From Limosilactobacillus reuteri (GTDB lineage Bacteria; Bacillota; Bacilli; Lactobacillales; Lactobacillaceae): a stretch of DNA of 64,000 bases. Positions 28,817 through 40,169 of this stretch are shown piece by piece; position 1 is the stretch's first letter, and each line of letters starts with the position of its first letter. A program made the translations under genes and the position numbers. Location: positions 1,387,501 to 1,451,500 of the forward strand of contig NZ_CP027805.1 of NCBI RefSeq assembly GCF_003072625.1, given 5' to 3'. Below the pieces are notes generated by a model, which did not search any database, had not been told where the DNA came from, and saw only the letters and a program-made list of their open reading frames with translations.

Positions 28817-30706
28817 TTATTTAATTGTTTCAATCCGAACTCCGTCATCATTGAACACATAAGTTACGCCATTAATAACATGACGTCCCGTATAAGCAAC
28901 ACCATCTGCACCGAAGTAGTAACTCTTCTTAGCGCCATCATCATTAAACCAACGATTTGTTAACATATTACCATTCGCATCAAATCGGTAAAGACGACCG
29001 CGGTCATTCAAGAATTGATTTTGATACCGAATTCCATCAGCTCCAAAATATTGGTTATTACGCCATTGGTTAGTAACCTTTAGGAAGGTTATTGGGTCAA
29101 AATAGTAATAACTTCCATACCATTCTTGTAATCCTGATAGTACTTGACCATTATCGCCAATCAAGTACCAGTCACCCCACTGTGATTGAACATAGTTTCG
29201 CTTATTAGCTAGCAAGTGAGTTGCAGGATCAAAGTAATAGTAGGCACCATTCCATGATTGAACGCCGGATAAAGCTGCCCCATCATTGCCTAAGAGAACT
29301 CCACGACCATCTTTTTCTGTTTGAACATAAGTATTCTTTTCACGTAAATAAGTTACTGGGCTGGCATAGTAAGTGTTGCCATTATAATCATAAAGGCCAG
29401 TTACAATCTTACCATCTTTACCAAACATGTACCAGTCGCCCCATTGCGATTGAACATAATTATTATCTATACGTAAATGCGTCTGTGGATCGAAGTAATA
29501 GTAAGTACCGTTCCATTGCTGAACACCAGAAAGGGCTGCACCGTCATTTCCTAAAAGAACTCCACGACCATCTTTTTCTGTTTGAACATAAGTATTCTTT
29601 TCACGCAAATAAGTTGCTGGGTTGACATAGTAAGTATTGCCGTTGTAGTTGTAAAGACCAGTTACAATCCGACCATCATTACCGAACATGTACCAGTCGC
29701 CCCATTGCGATTGAGCATAACTGTTGTCCACCCGTAAATAGGTTGCTGGGTCAAAGTAATAATAAGTGCCAGCCCATTGTTGGACACCAGAGAGTACTTG
29801 ACCATTATCGCCAATCAAATACCAGTCGCCCCATTGCGATTGAACATAGTTTCGCTTATTAGCTAGCAAGTGAGTTGCAGGATCAAAGTAATAGTAAGTA
29901 CCGTTCCATTGCTGAACACCAGAAAGGGCTGCACCGTCATTTCCTAAAAGAACTCCACGACCATCTTTTTCTGTTTGGATATAAGTATTCTTTTCACGTA
30001 AATATGTTGATGGGTTAGCATAGTAAGTATTACCTTTATAGTTATACAGTCCACTTACAACTCGACCACCATTGCCAAACATATACCAATCGCCCCATTG
30101 TGATTGACGGTAGTCATTATCTACACGGAGGTAGGTCGTTGGATCAAAGTAGTAATAAGTACCAGCCCACGGTTGAACACCAGATTGAGCAATCCCATCC
30201 TTTACAAAGTACCAATTCGTATTTCCTTGAACATTTGTATCTGGAATTGTAGGTAATTGAACATATTGTGTTCCCTTTAAATCTTGATCAGTTTTACCAT
30301 TGTATACCCACTGGTTATCAGCATTTTTTTGCCAATCAGTTGTTTGTTGGCCTTTATTCTGCTCGTCGTTACCTGTAGATCCATTATCATTGCCAGCGTT
30401 TTCTTTTTGATTTTGTCCATTTTGAGGCTGATTCGTTTTACCAGAATTATTTGGCTGAGGGACATTATTTTTTACATCCCCAGTACTACTAGTTTTTCCT
30501 TGATCAGAAGCAGGCTGACTAGTATCAGTTGTACCCTTCTCTTGATTTACTTGGGCTTGAGGAGTTGAATCACCAGTAGTTAATGTATCCGCATTAACAG
30601 TAGTATTACCAGCTACTAAACCTAATGTTGCGGCAAATGTTACTACTGCCGCAATACACCATTGCTTGCCACTTTTGTAAAGTTTAAAGTGTTTCTTTAA
30701 CATCAT
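28817..30706 (-). CDS. KxYKxGKxW signal-peptide protein with aromatic wall-binding repeats, no enzyme domain
   Basis: A 629-residue secreted protein. The signal has KLYKSGKQW (residues 8-16) then a hydrophobic core to about 40. Residues 45-130 are a Gln/Asn/Thr/Gly-rich linker. From about 150 come around ten repeats of 33-45 residues built on WxGTYYYFDPxTxLRxxNxY and QSQWGDWYxFGxDGRIxSG. A variant form (NTYYxxPxTYLREKNTY) alternates with it. The end has shorter choline-binding-like repeats (YYFGADGVAYTG). The repeats look like glucan- or wall-binding modules of lactobacillary glucansucrases and hydrolases. No catalytic domain is found, so it may be a matrix or adhesion protein. Intact. Confidence 0.85.
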   Translation of the reverse strand: MMLKKHFKLYKSGKQWCIAAVVTFAATLGLVAGNTTVNADTLTTGDSTPQAQVNQEKGTTDTSQPASDQGKTSSTGDVKNNVPQPNNSGKTNQPQNGQNQKENAGNDNGSTGNDEQNKGQQTTDWQKNADNQWVYNGKTDQDLKGTQYVQLPTIPDTNVQGNTNWYFVKDGIAQSGVQPWAGTYYYFDPTTYLRVDNDYRQSQWGDWYMFGNGGRVVSGLYNYKGNTYYANPSTYLREKNTYIQTEKDGRGVLLGNDGAALSGVQQWNGTYYYFDPATHLLANKRNYVQSQWGDWYLIGDNGQVLSGVQQWAGTYYYFDPATYLRVDNSYAQSQWGDWYMFGNDGRIVTGLYNYNGNTYYVNPATYLREKNTYVQTEKDGRGVLLGNDGAALSGVQQWNGTYYYFDPQTHLRIDNNYVQSQWGDWYMFGKDGKIVTGLYDYNGNTYYASPVTYLREKNTYVQTEKDGRGVLLGNDGAALSGVQSWNGAYYYFDPATHLLANKRNYVQSQWGDWYLIGDNGQVLSGLQEWYGSYYYFDPITFLKVTNQWRNNQYFGADGIRYQNQFLNDRGRLYRFDANGNMLTNRWFNDDGAKKSYYFGADGVAYTGRHVINGVTYVFNDDGVRIETIK

Positions 30707-31775
30707 TACTATTACTCCTTCATTAATTAATTTACACGTAAATCATATCACGATTAATAATAGAAGGATATTAAAAAAGAAGCCAAGCTGATATTTAGCT
30801 TAACTTCTCAAGACATATTCTCCAACCATGCAAATAATAGTTACCAAAATTTGGTAATTTACCATAATAACCATTAATTTTCTACCTGATTAAATTTTCC
30901 AGTTCTTATCAACTGACATTAATCGTTCATTAACAACCTCAGTAATATCGTTTAATGATATGTTTGAGTGATGATCAACGCCGATGTTAGCCCATAGATC
31001 ATCATTGTGAGTATATGCATCATTTCCAATGCTATCAAACCAGTCTTTAAATAAAGAATTAATATTTTTTGAACTGAGGACATTGGAACTTAACTCTTTA
31101 TAGCGATTAATGATTTCTTGTTTATGATGAGCATAGAAGTTTAATAGGAGTTTATTATCATTTTCACGTAAAGTATCTTCAAAATTCTTAGTAATATCTT
31201 GCTTTGAATTATCCCAGTTAGTATCCCAAGTAGTATCTAAATCATATGGGATAATCGTCCATTTGCCATTATCCTTAGATACATACATAATATTCTTTCT
31301 TAATCCATCTGAATTATTAATAGCAAACGAAAAGGCTAGGTAGTCAATTGCAGCCGGTACATCAAAATATTTTTCTTCTAAGAATTGATAAGTTTGTTCA
31401 TCTGCATTAGCTAATTCGTATAATTTATTAAAATGATCTGCAACTTGCTGATTAACCTTTGCCGATGACGTATTGCTAAATACAGTATCTCTTAAATCAT
31501 CTACCGTTGCCATTGTATTAAAAGCTGTACATGGAGCATGATAATTTGCACTTAAAGCAATATTATTTGTCTTTTTGTCATTAAGATTATACAGTTTATC
31601 TTCGTGATACGTTTCCAAAACATATAATCCTTGGTCTAAGCCGTTAATACCAAATTCGACTGGAATTCCATTTACTTGACCATAGTTTGGCATCTTATTT
31701 ACAATACTATCCTTTAAACCTGGTCGGGATTTTGTTACTTCTGCAAATAAGCGCGAATTAACAATATTTAAACTC

Positions 31776-33095
31776 TGGTCCCCTGTCAATAAAATAGACA
31801 ATTTAAAATAGAGACTTTTTTGTCCTATGCCACGACTAAATTTTGAATTTGAGTTTGATACTCATCTTCAAGTTGCTTTGGTGATTTGAATCCACAATGA
31901 CTGTGAATTCTAACTGTGTTGTAAAACGTTTCAATGTACTGAAAAACTAGTCGTTTAGCTTCGGAGTATGAATGGATTTTAAACCGATTTATCCATTCAC
32001 GCTTAATCAAGGCATGAAACGACTCAATGCAGGCATTATCCCAAGGATAAGCTTTCTTTGAATAGCTTAATGTCATGTTAGCTGTAACTTGATTGTAAGC
32101 TTCAGACGTAAACTGACTACCACGATCACTGTGCATGATTAATGGCTTGCTAATATGGCGACTGTGCTTAGTCTTTTCAATAAGTGGGATGACATTCGAT
32201 ACCTCCAAGGTTTCAGATAAGTCCCAACCAATGATCCGTCGGGAGTACAAGTCCATAATACTGGTTAAATAAACGAATCCGTCATGAACTGGAATATAAG
32301 TGGTGTCAATGCACCAAACGGCGTTTGGTCGCAATGGATTGAACTGCTCGTCTAAAATATTTATTAGCTGTTTATCAAACTTAGAATTGCGAGTGGTAGT
32401 CGTCCAAGGGGTTAGGTAAACGGCGTGAATGCCAAGGTCACGCATATACTTACCAACAGTTCGTTCAGCGATCTTATATCCTTTTGAGCGAAGTTCTTGG
32501 GTGATTTTGCCGGCACCGTAAATACAAAGGCTTTTGAGCCAAATTGCTTTAATTTCACCTTGAATAAACTTCTTCCGAAGCTTTCGCGGTGATTGGTGAT
32601 TATGACGCTTTTCTCGTTGATAGTAACCACTTCTTGAGATTCCAACATAATCACACATACCATTGATGGAAGGGTGGGATTCCAAAGCGTGCTGAACGTC
32701 CATTTCTTGGTATACCTTTTCGGTAGTTACTTGCTCAGAATCCCGATTGATTTTTTTAATACTTCGATCGCTCCTTCAGCGTCACGAAGTTGACGCTTTA
32801 GTCGTGCAATCTCCTTGTCCTTATCGCTGGCAAAATTACCAGAGCCACGGCCAAACTCCCCAGTCTCAGTAAACAGCTTAATCCATTTATGTAATGTACT
32901 AGCCCCAATACCTAGATTCTTACTTATTTCATTCATGGTCATGTGATCCTTGTTATCTAAGTAATACTGAACGGCCTGTTCCTTAAATTCCTTGTCATAA
33001 CTGTGCTTCGTCATTATTTGATCCTCCAATTTACTTCCTTAATTATACTAAATCAGAGTCTCTATTTAACTTGTATACTTTTTATTCTAGGCCCA
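31776..33095 (-). mobile_element. IS3-family insertion sequence, copy A (1320 bp)
   Basis: Ends TGGTCC/TGGGCC (inward) followed by a longer shared repeat with TTAAATAGAGACT. CTC is duplicated at 31773-31775 and 33096-33098. It is virtually identical to copy B at 34657, in opposite orientation 1.5 kb away. Confidence 0.94.
31825..33014 (-). CDS. IS3-family transposase OrfAB (copy A)
   Basis: OrfA (33014-32727, start ATG after GGAGG; the TTG at 33029 overlaps that site and is rejected) has a helix-turn-helix and coiled coil. OrfB (to 31825) has HTH_21 and the DDE core: VWCIDTTYIP, MHSDRGSQFTS, DNACIESFHALIKREW. A -1 slip at A AAA AAA near the end of orfA leads into INRDSEQVTTEK and fuses both to about 390 residues, the active form in this family. 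Confidence 0.92.
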
Positions 33096-34656
33096 CTCAT
33101 CGTTGGGTCAGTAAAGCACCCCTTTAAGTTAAATGAGTTGGTCTTATAACCAGTACCCGGTAATTCAATTTTGTATTTTTCAATTAATTCTTGATCCTTA
33201 AATAATTTTATCCGATATCCTTTTTTAGGCCATGCAAGGCTGCTATTTCCTTGCCACTTAATTGTTGCCCAAGCATCTAGTTGACTACCATCAGTTTGAG
33301 TAAGCTTAAATTTAACTACTTTTTTATTATCTTTTGTAATTCCAGATAAATCGCCATCAACGGAAAGAGAAGCCAAATTAGGAAACTTTTTCGAATCAAA
33401 AATATTTGTAAGCTGTCCTTGTTCGTCCGTCTTATGGAGCACACTATCAACTAAATAAGTAGCATTTTTATAGTTAAAGCCATCAATCCTAGCACCAGTA
33501 TAACCATAGTATTCTCCATCCGCCCAGGCATTCGTTACTTTCAGATAAGTCCGCGGATCAAAATAGTAAGTCTTACCATACCAATTCCATACACCAGAAA
33601 CAATTCGCCCATCGGGCCCAAACATATACCAGTCGCCCCACTGGGATTGACGATAGTCATTATCCACACGAAGATAGGTCACTGGATCAAAGTAGTAATA
33701 AGTTCCTGCCCACTGCTGAACACCTGACTGAATTCGTCCATCATTGCCAAAGAGATACCAATCTCCCCATTGAGATTGACGATAGTCGTTATCCACACGA
33801 AGGTAGGTCACTGGATCAAAATAATAATATGATCCAGCCCATTGGTAAACTTTGGTAACAATTCGCCCATCGGGCCCAAACATATACCAGTCGCCCCACT
33901 GGGATTGACGATAATCATTATCTACTCTGAGATAAGTATTAGGGTCAAAATAGTAATAGGTCCCTGCCCACTGCTGAACACCTGACTGAACTCGTCCATC
34001 ATTGCCAAAGAGGTACCAATCCCCCCATTGAGATTGTCGGTAGTCGTTATCCACACGAAGGTAGGTCACTGGATCAAAATAATAATATGATCCAGCCCAT
34101 TGCTGAACGCCAGATTGAGCAATACCGTTATCAAGTAAGTACCAATTATTATCACTCTGAACATTTGTTGCTGGGATACTTGGTAAATTAATATACTGTC
34201 GTCCAGTCAGTGAATGCCCCTCTTGATAGTAAACTAATTGTCCCTGTTCATTTTTTAACCAACCATTTTGAACTGATGATTGAGACAATTGACTAGCTTG
34301 TGGAGTCACATTTTGTACATCATCATTTTTCTTAATACTAACTGAAATATTTTCATTATTATTAGTTACAGTAGAATCTGGTTTAGTATCTGTATTTGAC
34401 ACTGATGCCTGGACTATTGATGTCGCTGGCTCTGCAGCAGCTTCAATCCCATTACTTGCAAATACTAACCCACTAATTGTGCTGACAGTAACAATCATAA
34501 TTGTTACCCATCGCTTACCACTTTTACACATTTTGAAGTGTTGCTTTAACATTTAAATAAACCTCTCCCAATAATATAAGTTCCCATTCTATCATACTAA
34601 AAATATAAAAAAGAAACTAGATCACATAATAGATTGCACATAAATTACCAACTGAG

Positions 34657-35975
34657 TGGGCCTAGAATAAAAAGTATACAAGTTAAATAGAGACTCTGAT
34701 TTAGTATAATTAAGGAAGTAAATTGGAGGATCAAATAATGACGAAGCACAGTTATGACAAGGAATTTAAGGAACAGGCCGTTCAGTATTACTTAGATAAC
34801 AAGGATCACATGACCATGAATGAAATAAGTAAGAATCTAGGTATTGGGGCTAGTACATTACATAAATGGATTAAGCTGTTTACTGAGACTGGGGAGTTTG
34901 GCCGTGGCTCTGGTAATTTTGCCAGCGATAAGGACAAGGAGATTGCACGACTAAAGCGTCAACTTCGTGACGCTGAAGGAGCGATCGAAGTATTAAAAAA
35001 ATCAATCGGGATTCTGAGCAAGTAACTACCGAAAAGGTATACCAAGAAATGGACGTTCAGCACGCTTTGGAATCCCACCCTTCCATCAATGGTATGTGTG
35101 ATTATGTTGGAATCTCAAGAAGTGGTTACTATCAACGAGAAAAGCGTCATAATCACCAATCACCGCGAAAGCTTCGGAAGAAGTTTATTCAAGGTGAAAT
35201 TAAAGCAATTTGGCTCAAAAGCCTTTGTATTTACGGTGCCGGCAAAATCACCCAAGAACTTCGCTCAAAAGGATATAAGATCGCTGAACGAACTGTTGGT
35301 AAGTATATGCGTGACCTTGGCATTCACGCCGTTTACCTAACCCCTTGGACGACTACCACTCGCAATTCTAAGTTTGATAAACAGCTAATAAATATTTTAG
35401 ACGAGCAGTTCAATCCATTGCGACCAAACGCCGTTTGGTGCATTGACACCACTTATATTCCAGTTCATGACGGATTCGTTTATTTAACCAGTATTATGGA
35501 CTTGTACTCCCGACGGATCATTGGTTGGGACTTATCTGAAACCTTGGAGGTATCGAATGTCATCCCACTTATTGAAAAGACTAAGCACAGTCGCCATATT
35601 AGCAAGCCATTAATCATGCACAGTGATCGTGGTAGTCAGTTTACGTCTGAAGCTTACAATCAAGTTACAGCTAACATGACATTAAGCTATTCAAAGAAAG
35701 CTTATCCTTGGGATAATGCCTGCATTGAGTCGTTTCATGCCTTGATTAAGCGTGAATGGATAAATCGGTTTAAAATCCATTCATACTCCGAAGCTAAACG
35801 ACTAGTTTTTCAGTACATTGAAACGTTTTACAACACAGTTAGAATTCACAGTCATTGTGGATTCAAATCACCAAAGCAACTTGAAGATGAGTATCAAACT
35901 CAAATTCAAAATTTAGTCGTGGCATAGGACAAAAAAGTCTCTATTTAAATTGTCTATTTTATTGACAGGGGACCA
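34657..35975 (+). mobile_element. IS3-family insertion sequence, copy B (1319 bp)
   Basis: GAG is duplicated at 34654-34656 and 35976-35978. It is inserted in the space upstream of the CotH-type gene. Same ends and proteins as copy A. An inversion or deletion between the two copies is possible. Confidence 0.94.
34738..35927 (+). CDS. IS3-family transposase OrfAB (copy B)
   Basis: OrfA 34738-35025 and OrfB 35049-35927 are identical in protein sequence to copy A. The A AAA AAA slippery site is at about 34996-35003, and the -1 frame is open from there into OrfB. Both orfs are intact, so this copy should be active. Confidence 0.92.
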
Positions 35976-36023
35976 GAGTTACCTAAGAAATAATTATCAA
36001 GTTTGCACACCATTTTTCGTATA

Positions 36024-37100
36024 TTAAGGCATAATATTACGAACAAATGGGATTTTTCTAATCAAAAAGGTAATTATTCCACTAATAAAGTAGACAAAAA
36101 TTGGATAAAGTAAAATCTTAAAAATTAGTGGTACTTGCAATAACAACGGTTGCATCGGATTGAGCAGATAATTAATGACGAAGGGATGAACTAAATAAAT
36201 TCCAAACGTTAATCCAGCTAATGTCGGTAAATATGAGCTAAGATGCCAGCCAATGATATAAGGTTCAGCATTCTTCAAAGCTAAAAACAAAGCACACATA
36301 CAAATAAAAGCAGGTAAATTACCAATATCAGCAAAATTCTTCACAATTTCTCCAGGATAAGTTAGCCGTTGGAGATGAGGAATAAAAATTGTGAAAATAA
36401 TTGTCATTACTATTTCCAGTGCCAACATTATTGTTGCTAGAATATATATCAATTTCCGTATTCTTGGCTTTATAGAAATATTTACTATGTACCAGCCAGC
36501 TAAGAAATACTGTAAATAAGCTCCCACGAGTGGAATTGACGGATTAAACATATTAGATGTGCCTAAAATTAGATCTACGATGGGGAGAATTGTATTATAA
36601 ATTAAGGCAATAATAATCATATACCTAACAAGCCTTGCATTTCCTTTTTCAGTAATAATCGACATAAAAGGAACACAGAGATAAAATCCAATAATATTAT
36701 AAAAAAACCAATAAGGACCAACAATATTACCAGAAATAAAGCCCTTTAAGAAATTCAAACCATTAATACTACCTAATTGGTTATTATGAAGAAAAATAAA
36801 ACCTAAAATACTCCATAATAGAAATGGAATTACTACCTTATGAACTCGTTTCTTCACAAATGTTTTAGTACTATATCGCTCACGATAAGTTAAAACATTA
36901 GCTCCAGACTGCATGAAAAAGATGGGAACTCCAAAGGAAAATAGAATTCCAATTAGAATAAAAAGCACCGGATAAAAGCTAAAGTGATCTGTTTTAATTC
37001 CAAAAGAATCCGGGTTAGCTACTGTATGTAAAACAACCACTGCAAAGGATGAGATAATGGTATTTAAATACATAAAATAATATCTATTTTTCTTCTGCAT
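36024..37100 (-). CDS. Acyltransferase family 3 membrane protein (O-acetyltransferase-like)
   Basis: A 358-residue protein with about ten membrane segments, family PF01757. Visible features are the early VVVLHTV (histidine expected in the active site), FFMQSGANVLTYRER and a FVKKRVHKVVIPFLLWS stretch. These enzymes move acyl groups, often acetyl, onto surface polysaccharides or peptidoglycan. It overlaps the end of the PTPS-related gene by 17 bases and is last in a three-gene operon. It resembles the acyltransferase at 62496 (shared MxSGAMLxNYRER-like motif). The acceptor is unknown. Confidence 0.85.
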   Translation of the reverse strand: MQKKNRYYFMYLNTIISSFAVVVLHTVANPDSFGIKTDHFSFYPVLFILIGILFSFGVPIFFMQSGANVLTYRERYSTKTFVKKRVHKVVIPFLLWSILGFIFLHNNQLGSINGLNFLKGFISGNIVGPYWFFYNIIGFYLCVPFMSIITEKGNARLVRYMIIIALIYNTILPIVDLILGTSNMFNPSIPLVGAYLQYFLAGWYIVNISIKPRIRKLIYILATIMLALEIVMTIIFTIFIPHLQRLTYPGEIVKNFADIGNLPAFICMCALFLALKNAEPYIIGWHLSSYLPTLAGLTFGIYLVHPFVINYLLNPMQPLLLQVPLIFKILLYPIFVYFISGIITFLIRKIPFVRNIMP

Positions 37101-38136
37101 TCTTTTTTCTCCTCATACCAGTAATTAAAATAATTATCCATGCACAAATTGTTATAACAATACATAAATAATACCCCATGCCAGGATCAAACCCAACTTC
37201 AACTCTTATTTTTCTTGATTTAAGTATACTATGTGGAATTAAAACTGTACCTCTGCTACTAATTTTATAATCTATCTTTTCACCATTAACTTTTACATAT
37301 GTATTGTGGTAAGCAACACATGGTAAATTCAAAGTTTCTGGACTAGGCAAAGTAATTTTATAAATAATAGTGTTCGGTAAATATTTTATGTTTACATTTG
37401 TAATCTTTTTATCATTTGCATAGATAATTCCTTTAATAATACTATCGCAGTTTTGTTTCTTTGCTATTGAACTTTGAGGATAGTAGTCTGTTTCACCCCA
37501 CTGAATTAGGCAATTAAATTGATCGTTATAGTTATCTTTATTTAATATACTGGCCGGAAGGGTACTATTCTTTATTTTCTGAAATTGTGTAGGTGTTGCA
37601 TCTTCCACTTTAGTATACATTTCTTTTACTGGAACCCAATAACTGAATAACGTAATAATAATAGTAGTAGTAATAGCAAAACTTTTTGTTAAATTTAATT
37701 TTCTCATAAAAAATATAAAACAAGGCTTTGCGAATATAATTGCAAAAAAGAAAGCAGAAAATTCGAGGTATCTATAAGGTATCTGAATAGTGCCCAAAAT
37801 ACTGTGTTCAAATAAATACCAAGGAAAAGAAGATGAAGCAAGAATTAAAAATAATAGGCCTAAGAGGTAAATAGATACATATATTTTTGAATTACCCTCA
37901 ATCTTTCCAAGAAAAATCCACCCAAATAAACAAGTAATTATCAAAAATAGACCTATACTATTTGCATTGATAACGCTATCAACAGAACTACCAATAATCA
38001 ATGTAAGAGGTTGAATCAGGTTTAACATTATTCCTAATTTAGTTGAAGTAATTCCCTTACCGATATAGTCAAATATAAAAAGGTAGCAAATAGGTAAACA
38101 AAAAATGATAGTTAACAAAATACTTTTGAATATATT

Positions 38137-39494
38137 GGGAGTGTAAAATATTTTGTGTAAATTGATACCTTGAGGGTATTGAAAAAGGGAAAGCCTTCCC
38201 CGTATGATTGAAATCGCTAAAAACCAATCAGAATACGGAGGCTTTCCCCATGAACCAGTTTAACAAAGATATTATCGCAGCGCTATCTTCAGACAAAGAT
38301 ATTACCCTGAATGAAGTCTTACGTTGTCAAATTGAAGTGGCCGCTAATCAGTTCCTTCAAAATGAACTGACTGCGGTGCTAGGCTACGAACCACATACCC
38401 GGATCGACCGATCAAAAGGCGACGTGAACTACCGGAACGGGGCGTACACCCGCACGATCGACACTGAGTACGGTGAAATTAATCTGACGATCCCACGGGA
38501 CCGGTTAAACAAGTTTCAAAACGCCCTCTTCCCTCCTTACGTGCGTCGGACTGATGGACTGGAGGAAATGGTCATCAAGATGTACTCCAAGGGCGTCACA
38601 ACTCGTGAAATCGCTGATATGGTTGAGAGAATGTACGGCCACTACTACTCACCAACCACGGTTTCAAACATCACTAAGCGGACGGAACACCTGGTTGAAG
38701 AGTTCCACGAGCGCAAATTCAAGTACTCACAGTACGTCTGTGTGTTCCTCGATGCTACTTACATTCCGTTACGCCGTGGTACCGTTGAACGAGAAGCCGT
38801 TAACGTAGCGATCGGAATTCGAAGTGACGGCGGTAAGGAAGTTCTTGACTACAGTATCGCACCGACCGAGAACGGAGCCGCTTGGTCTGAACTACTCCAG
38901 GGATTACGCGCACGGGGGATTAAAGATATTCAGTTGTTCATCGCCGATGGTTTAGTTGGACTTCAATCTGCGATTGAGGCTAACTACCCGCAGGCGAAGT
39001 TTCAACGGTGCTGGGTCCACGCAGAGCGCAACCTTTTAGGGTACGTTCGCAAAAACGATCGCAGGGAGATTATCACCGACTTTAAGGCTATTCGGCAAGC
39101 AGAGAACCTACAAGACGCCAAAGAACGATTGGCGGCTTTCAGTGCTAAGTGGGAGTCCAGTTATAAGCGTCGAATCAAGAATCTAGTCCAAATGGAGGAT
39201 CTATTCACGTTCTTCAGTTTTCCAACTGCGATCCGTCAGACCATCTACTCGACGAACCTAATTGAGTCGTTCAATAAGAGCCTGAAGAAGATGGTCCGAC
39301 GTAAAGAGCAGTTCCCAAACGAAGGGGCCCTCGATCGCTTTATCATGACGCAAGTGATGGAGTACAACGATAAATTTGAGAATCGAGCACATCGGGGATT
39401 CAAGGACTGTCACGACACGCTTGATTCGATGTTTTAGAATTGCCAATTCATGCGGGCGAAGTTTCCTTTTTTACACAACATTCTTGACACTCTC
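38137..39494 (+). mobile_element. IS256-family insertion sequence (1358 bp)
   Basis: Inverted ends GGGAGTGT and GAGAGTGT, with further matching GTGTAAA blocks. An exact 8-base duplication AATATATT is at 38129-38136 and 39495-39502, the expected length for IS256. Confidence 0.95.
38250..39437 (+). CDS. IS256-family transposase
   Basis: A 395-residue mutator-type DDE transposase. The core has CVFLDATYIPLRR (first Asp), LFIADGLVGLQSAI (second Asp), the FQRCWVHAERNLL C/H motif, and STNLIESFNKSLKK with the catalytic Glu. ATG 38250 is preferred over 38208 because GGAGG lies eight bases upstream. Intact. Confidence 0.95.
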   Translation: MNQFNKDIIAALSSDKDITLNEVLRCQIEVAANQFLQNELTAVLGYEPHTRIDRSKGDVNYRNGAYTRTIDTEYGEINLTIPRDRLNKFQNALFPPYVRRTDGLEEMVIKMYSKGVTTREIADMVERMYGHYYSPTTVSNITKRTEHLVEEFHERKFKYSQYVCVFLDATYIPLRRGTVEREAVNVAIGIRSDGGKEVLDYSIAPTENGAAWSELLQGLRARGIKDIQLFIADGLVGLQSAIEANYPQAKFQRCWVHAERNLLGYVRKNDRREIITDFKAIRQAENLQDAKERLAAFSAKWESSYKRRIKNLVQMEDLFTFFSFPTAIRQTIYSTNLIESFNKSLKKMVRRKEQFPNEGALDRFIMTQVMEYNDKFENRAHRGFKDCHDTLDSMF

Positions 39495-40169
39495 AATATA
39501 TTTTTCCATTGGGAAATAACATTATTTATATTTCCTGTAAAAGAATAGATTACTAGTACTAATGCAAATACTTCTAACGTAATTATGACACTTACTAAGT
39601 GAGAATAAATTAGCAATGTCATTCCTATGCTAAGAAGCATAACAGAATTATTATTTCCTTGTTGATCAAAAAACATTTTGTAAAAACCATAAAATACTAA
39701 TGGTAAGAATGCTGACGCAATATATTCCCCAAATACAGAAAAACTAAGGTATAGCCTGTAAGTATTAAAAACATAAACAACAGCAAATATAAATGACATT
39801 AAGCTATTTTTAGAAAACGCCTTCATACAATAAAAAGCAATAGTTAAAGAGAGGTAAGTCATCAAAGCTTGCCAAATATAAAATGAAGTAATTGGGTTAA
39901 AGATAAATCTTAATAGTGCCCATGGATACAAGAAAAAATATGGATAGAATAAAAAGGATCCAGAACCAGTATGTTGAAAAGTATTAGTGGCTATAAAATC
40001 TATCAAAGTCCCGTGTCTGAGATTAAGATATATTTGTTCTACACGAGATGCATGAAATAGCCAATCAATATCTGCAACTAATTTACCAGTATGAGTAAAT
40101 GGAAGTTCAATTGTTAGTGAGATTAAAATAAATGATAATATATAAGGAATATCTTTATTTTTAACGGAA

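Larger units (their letters stand above)
30890..34552 (-). pseudogene. KxYKxGKxW / repeat protein with CotH kinase domain, split by IS3
   Basis: The N-terminal part is 34552-33096 and the C-terminal part 31775-30890. Removing the IS3 element and one CTC copy rejoins the frame as TDPTMSLNIVNSRLF, within the conserved CotH region. The product would be about 780 residues. It has an atypical signal KMCKSGKRW (Cys for Tyr), a Ser/Asn/Thr linker, five aromatic repeats, then a CotH-like kinase domain. The last contains IKWQGNSSLAWPKKGYRI (substrate/ATP lobe), then QGLYVLETYHED and WTIIPYDLDTTWD with the metal-binding aspartate. CotH proteins are atypical kinases that phosphorylate secreted proteins. 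The insertion inactivates it in this isolate. Confidence 0.85.

Noticed and set aside
29221-29625. 134-codon plus-strand frame inside the repeat protein gene, with its own internal repeat
   Set aside because: The repeat pattern comes from the coding repeats on the other strand; no start signals.
28960-30230. Regular spaced DNA repeats that could be mistaken for a CRISPR array
   Set aside because: The repeats are coding, about 100-135 bases apart, vary in length and stay in one frame. No cas genes are present in the window.
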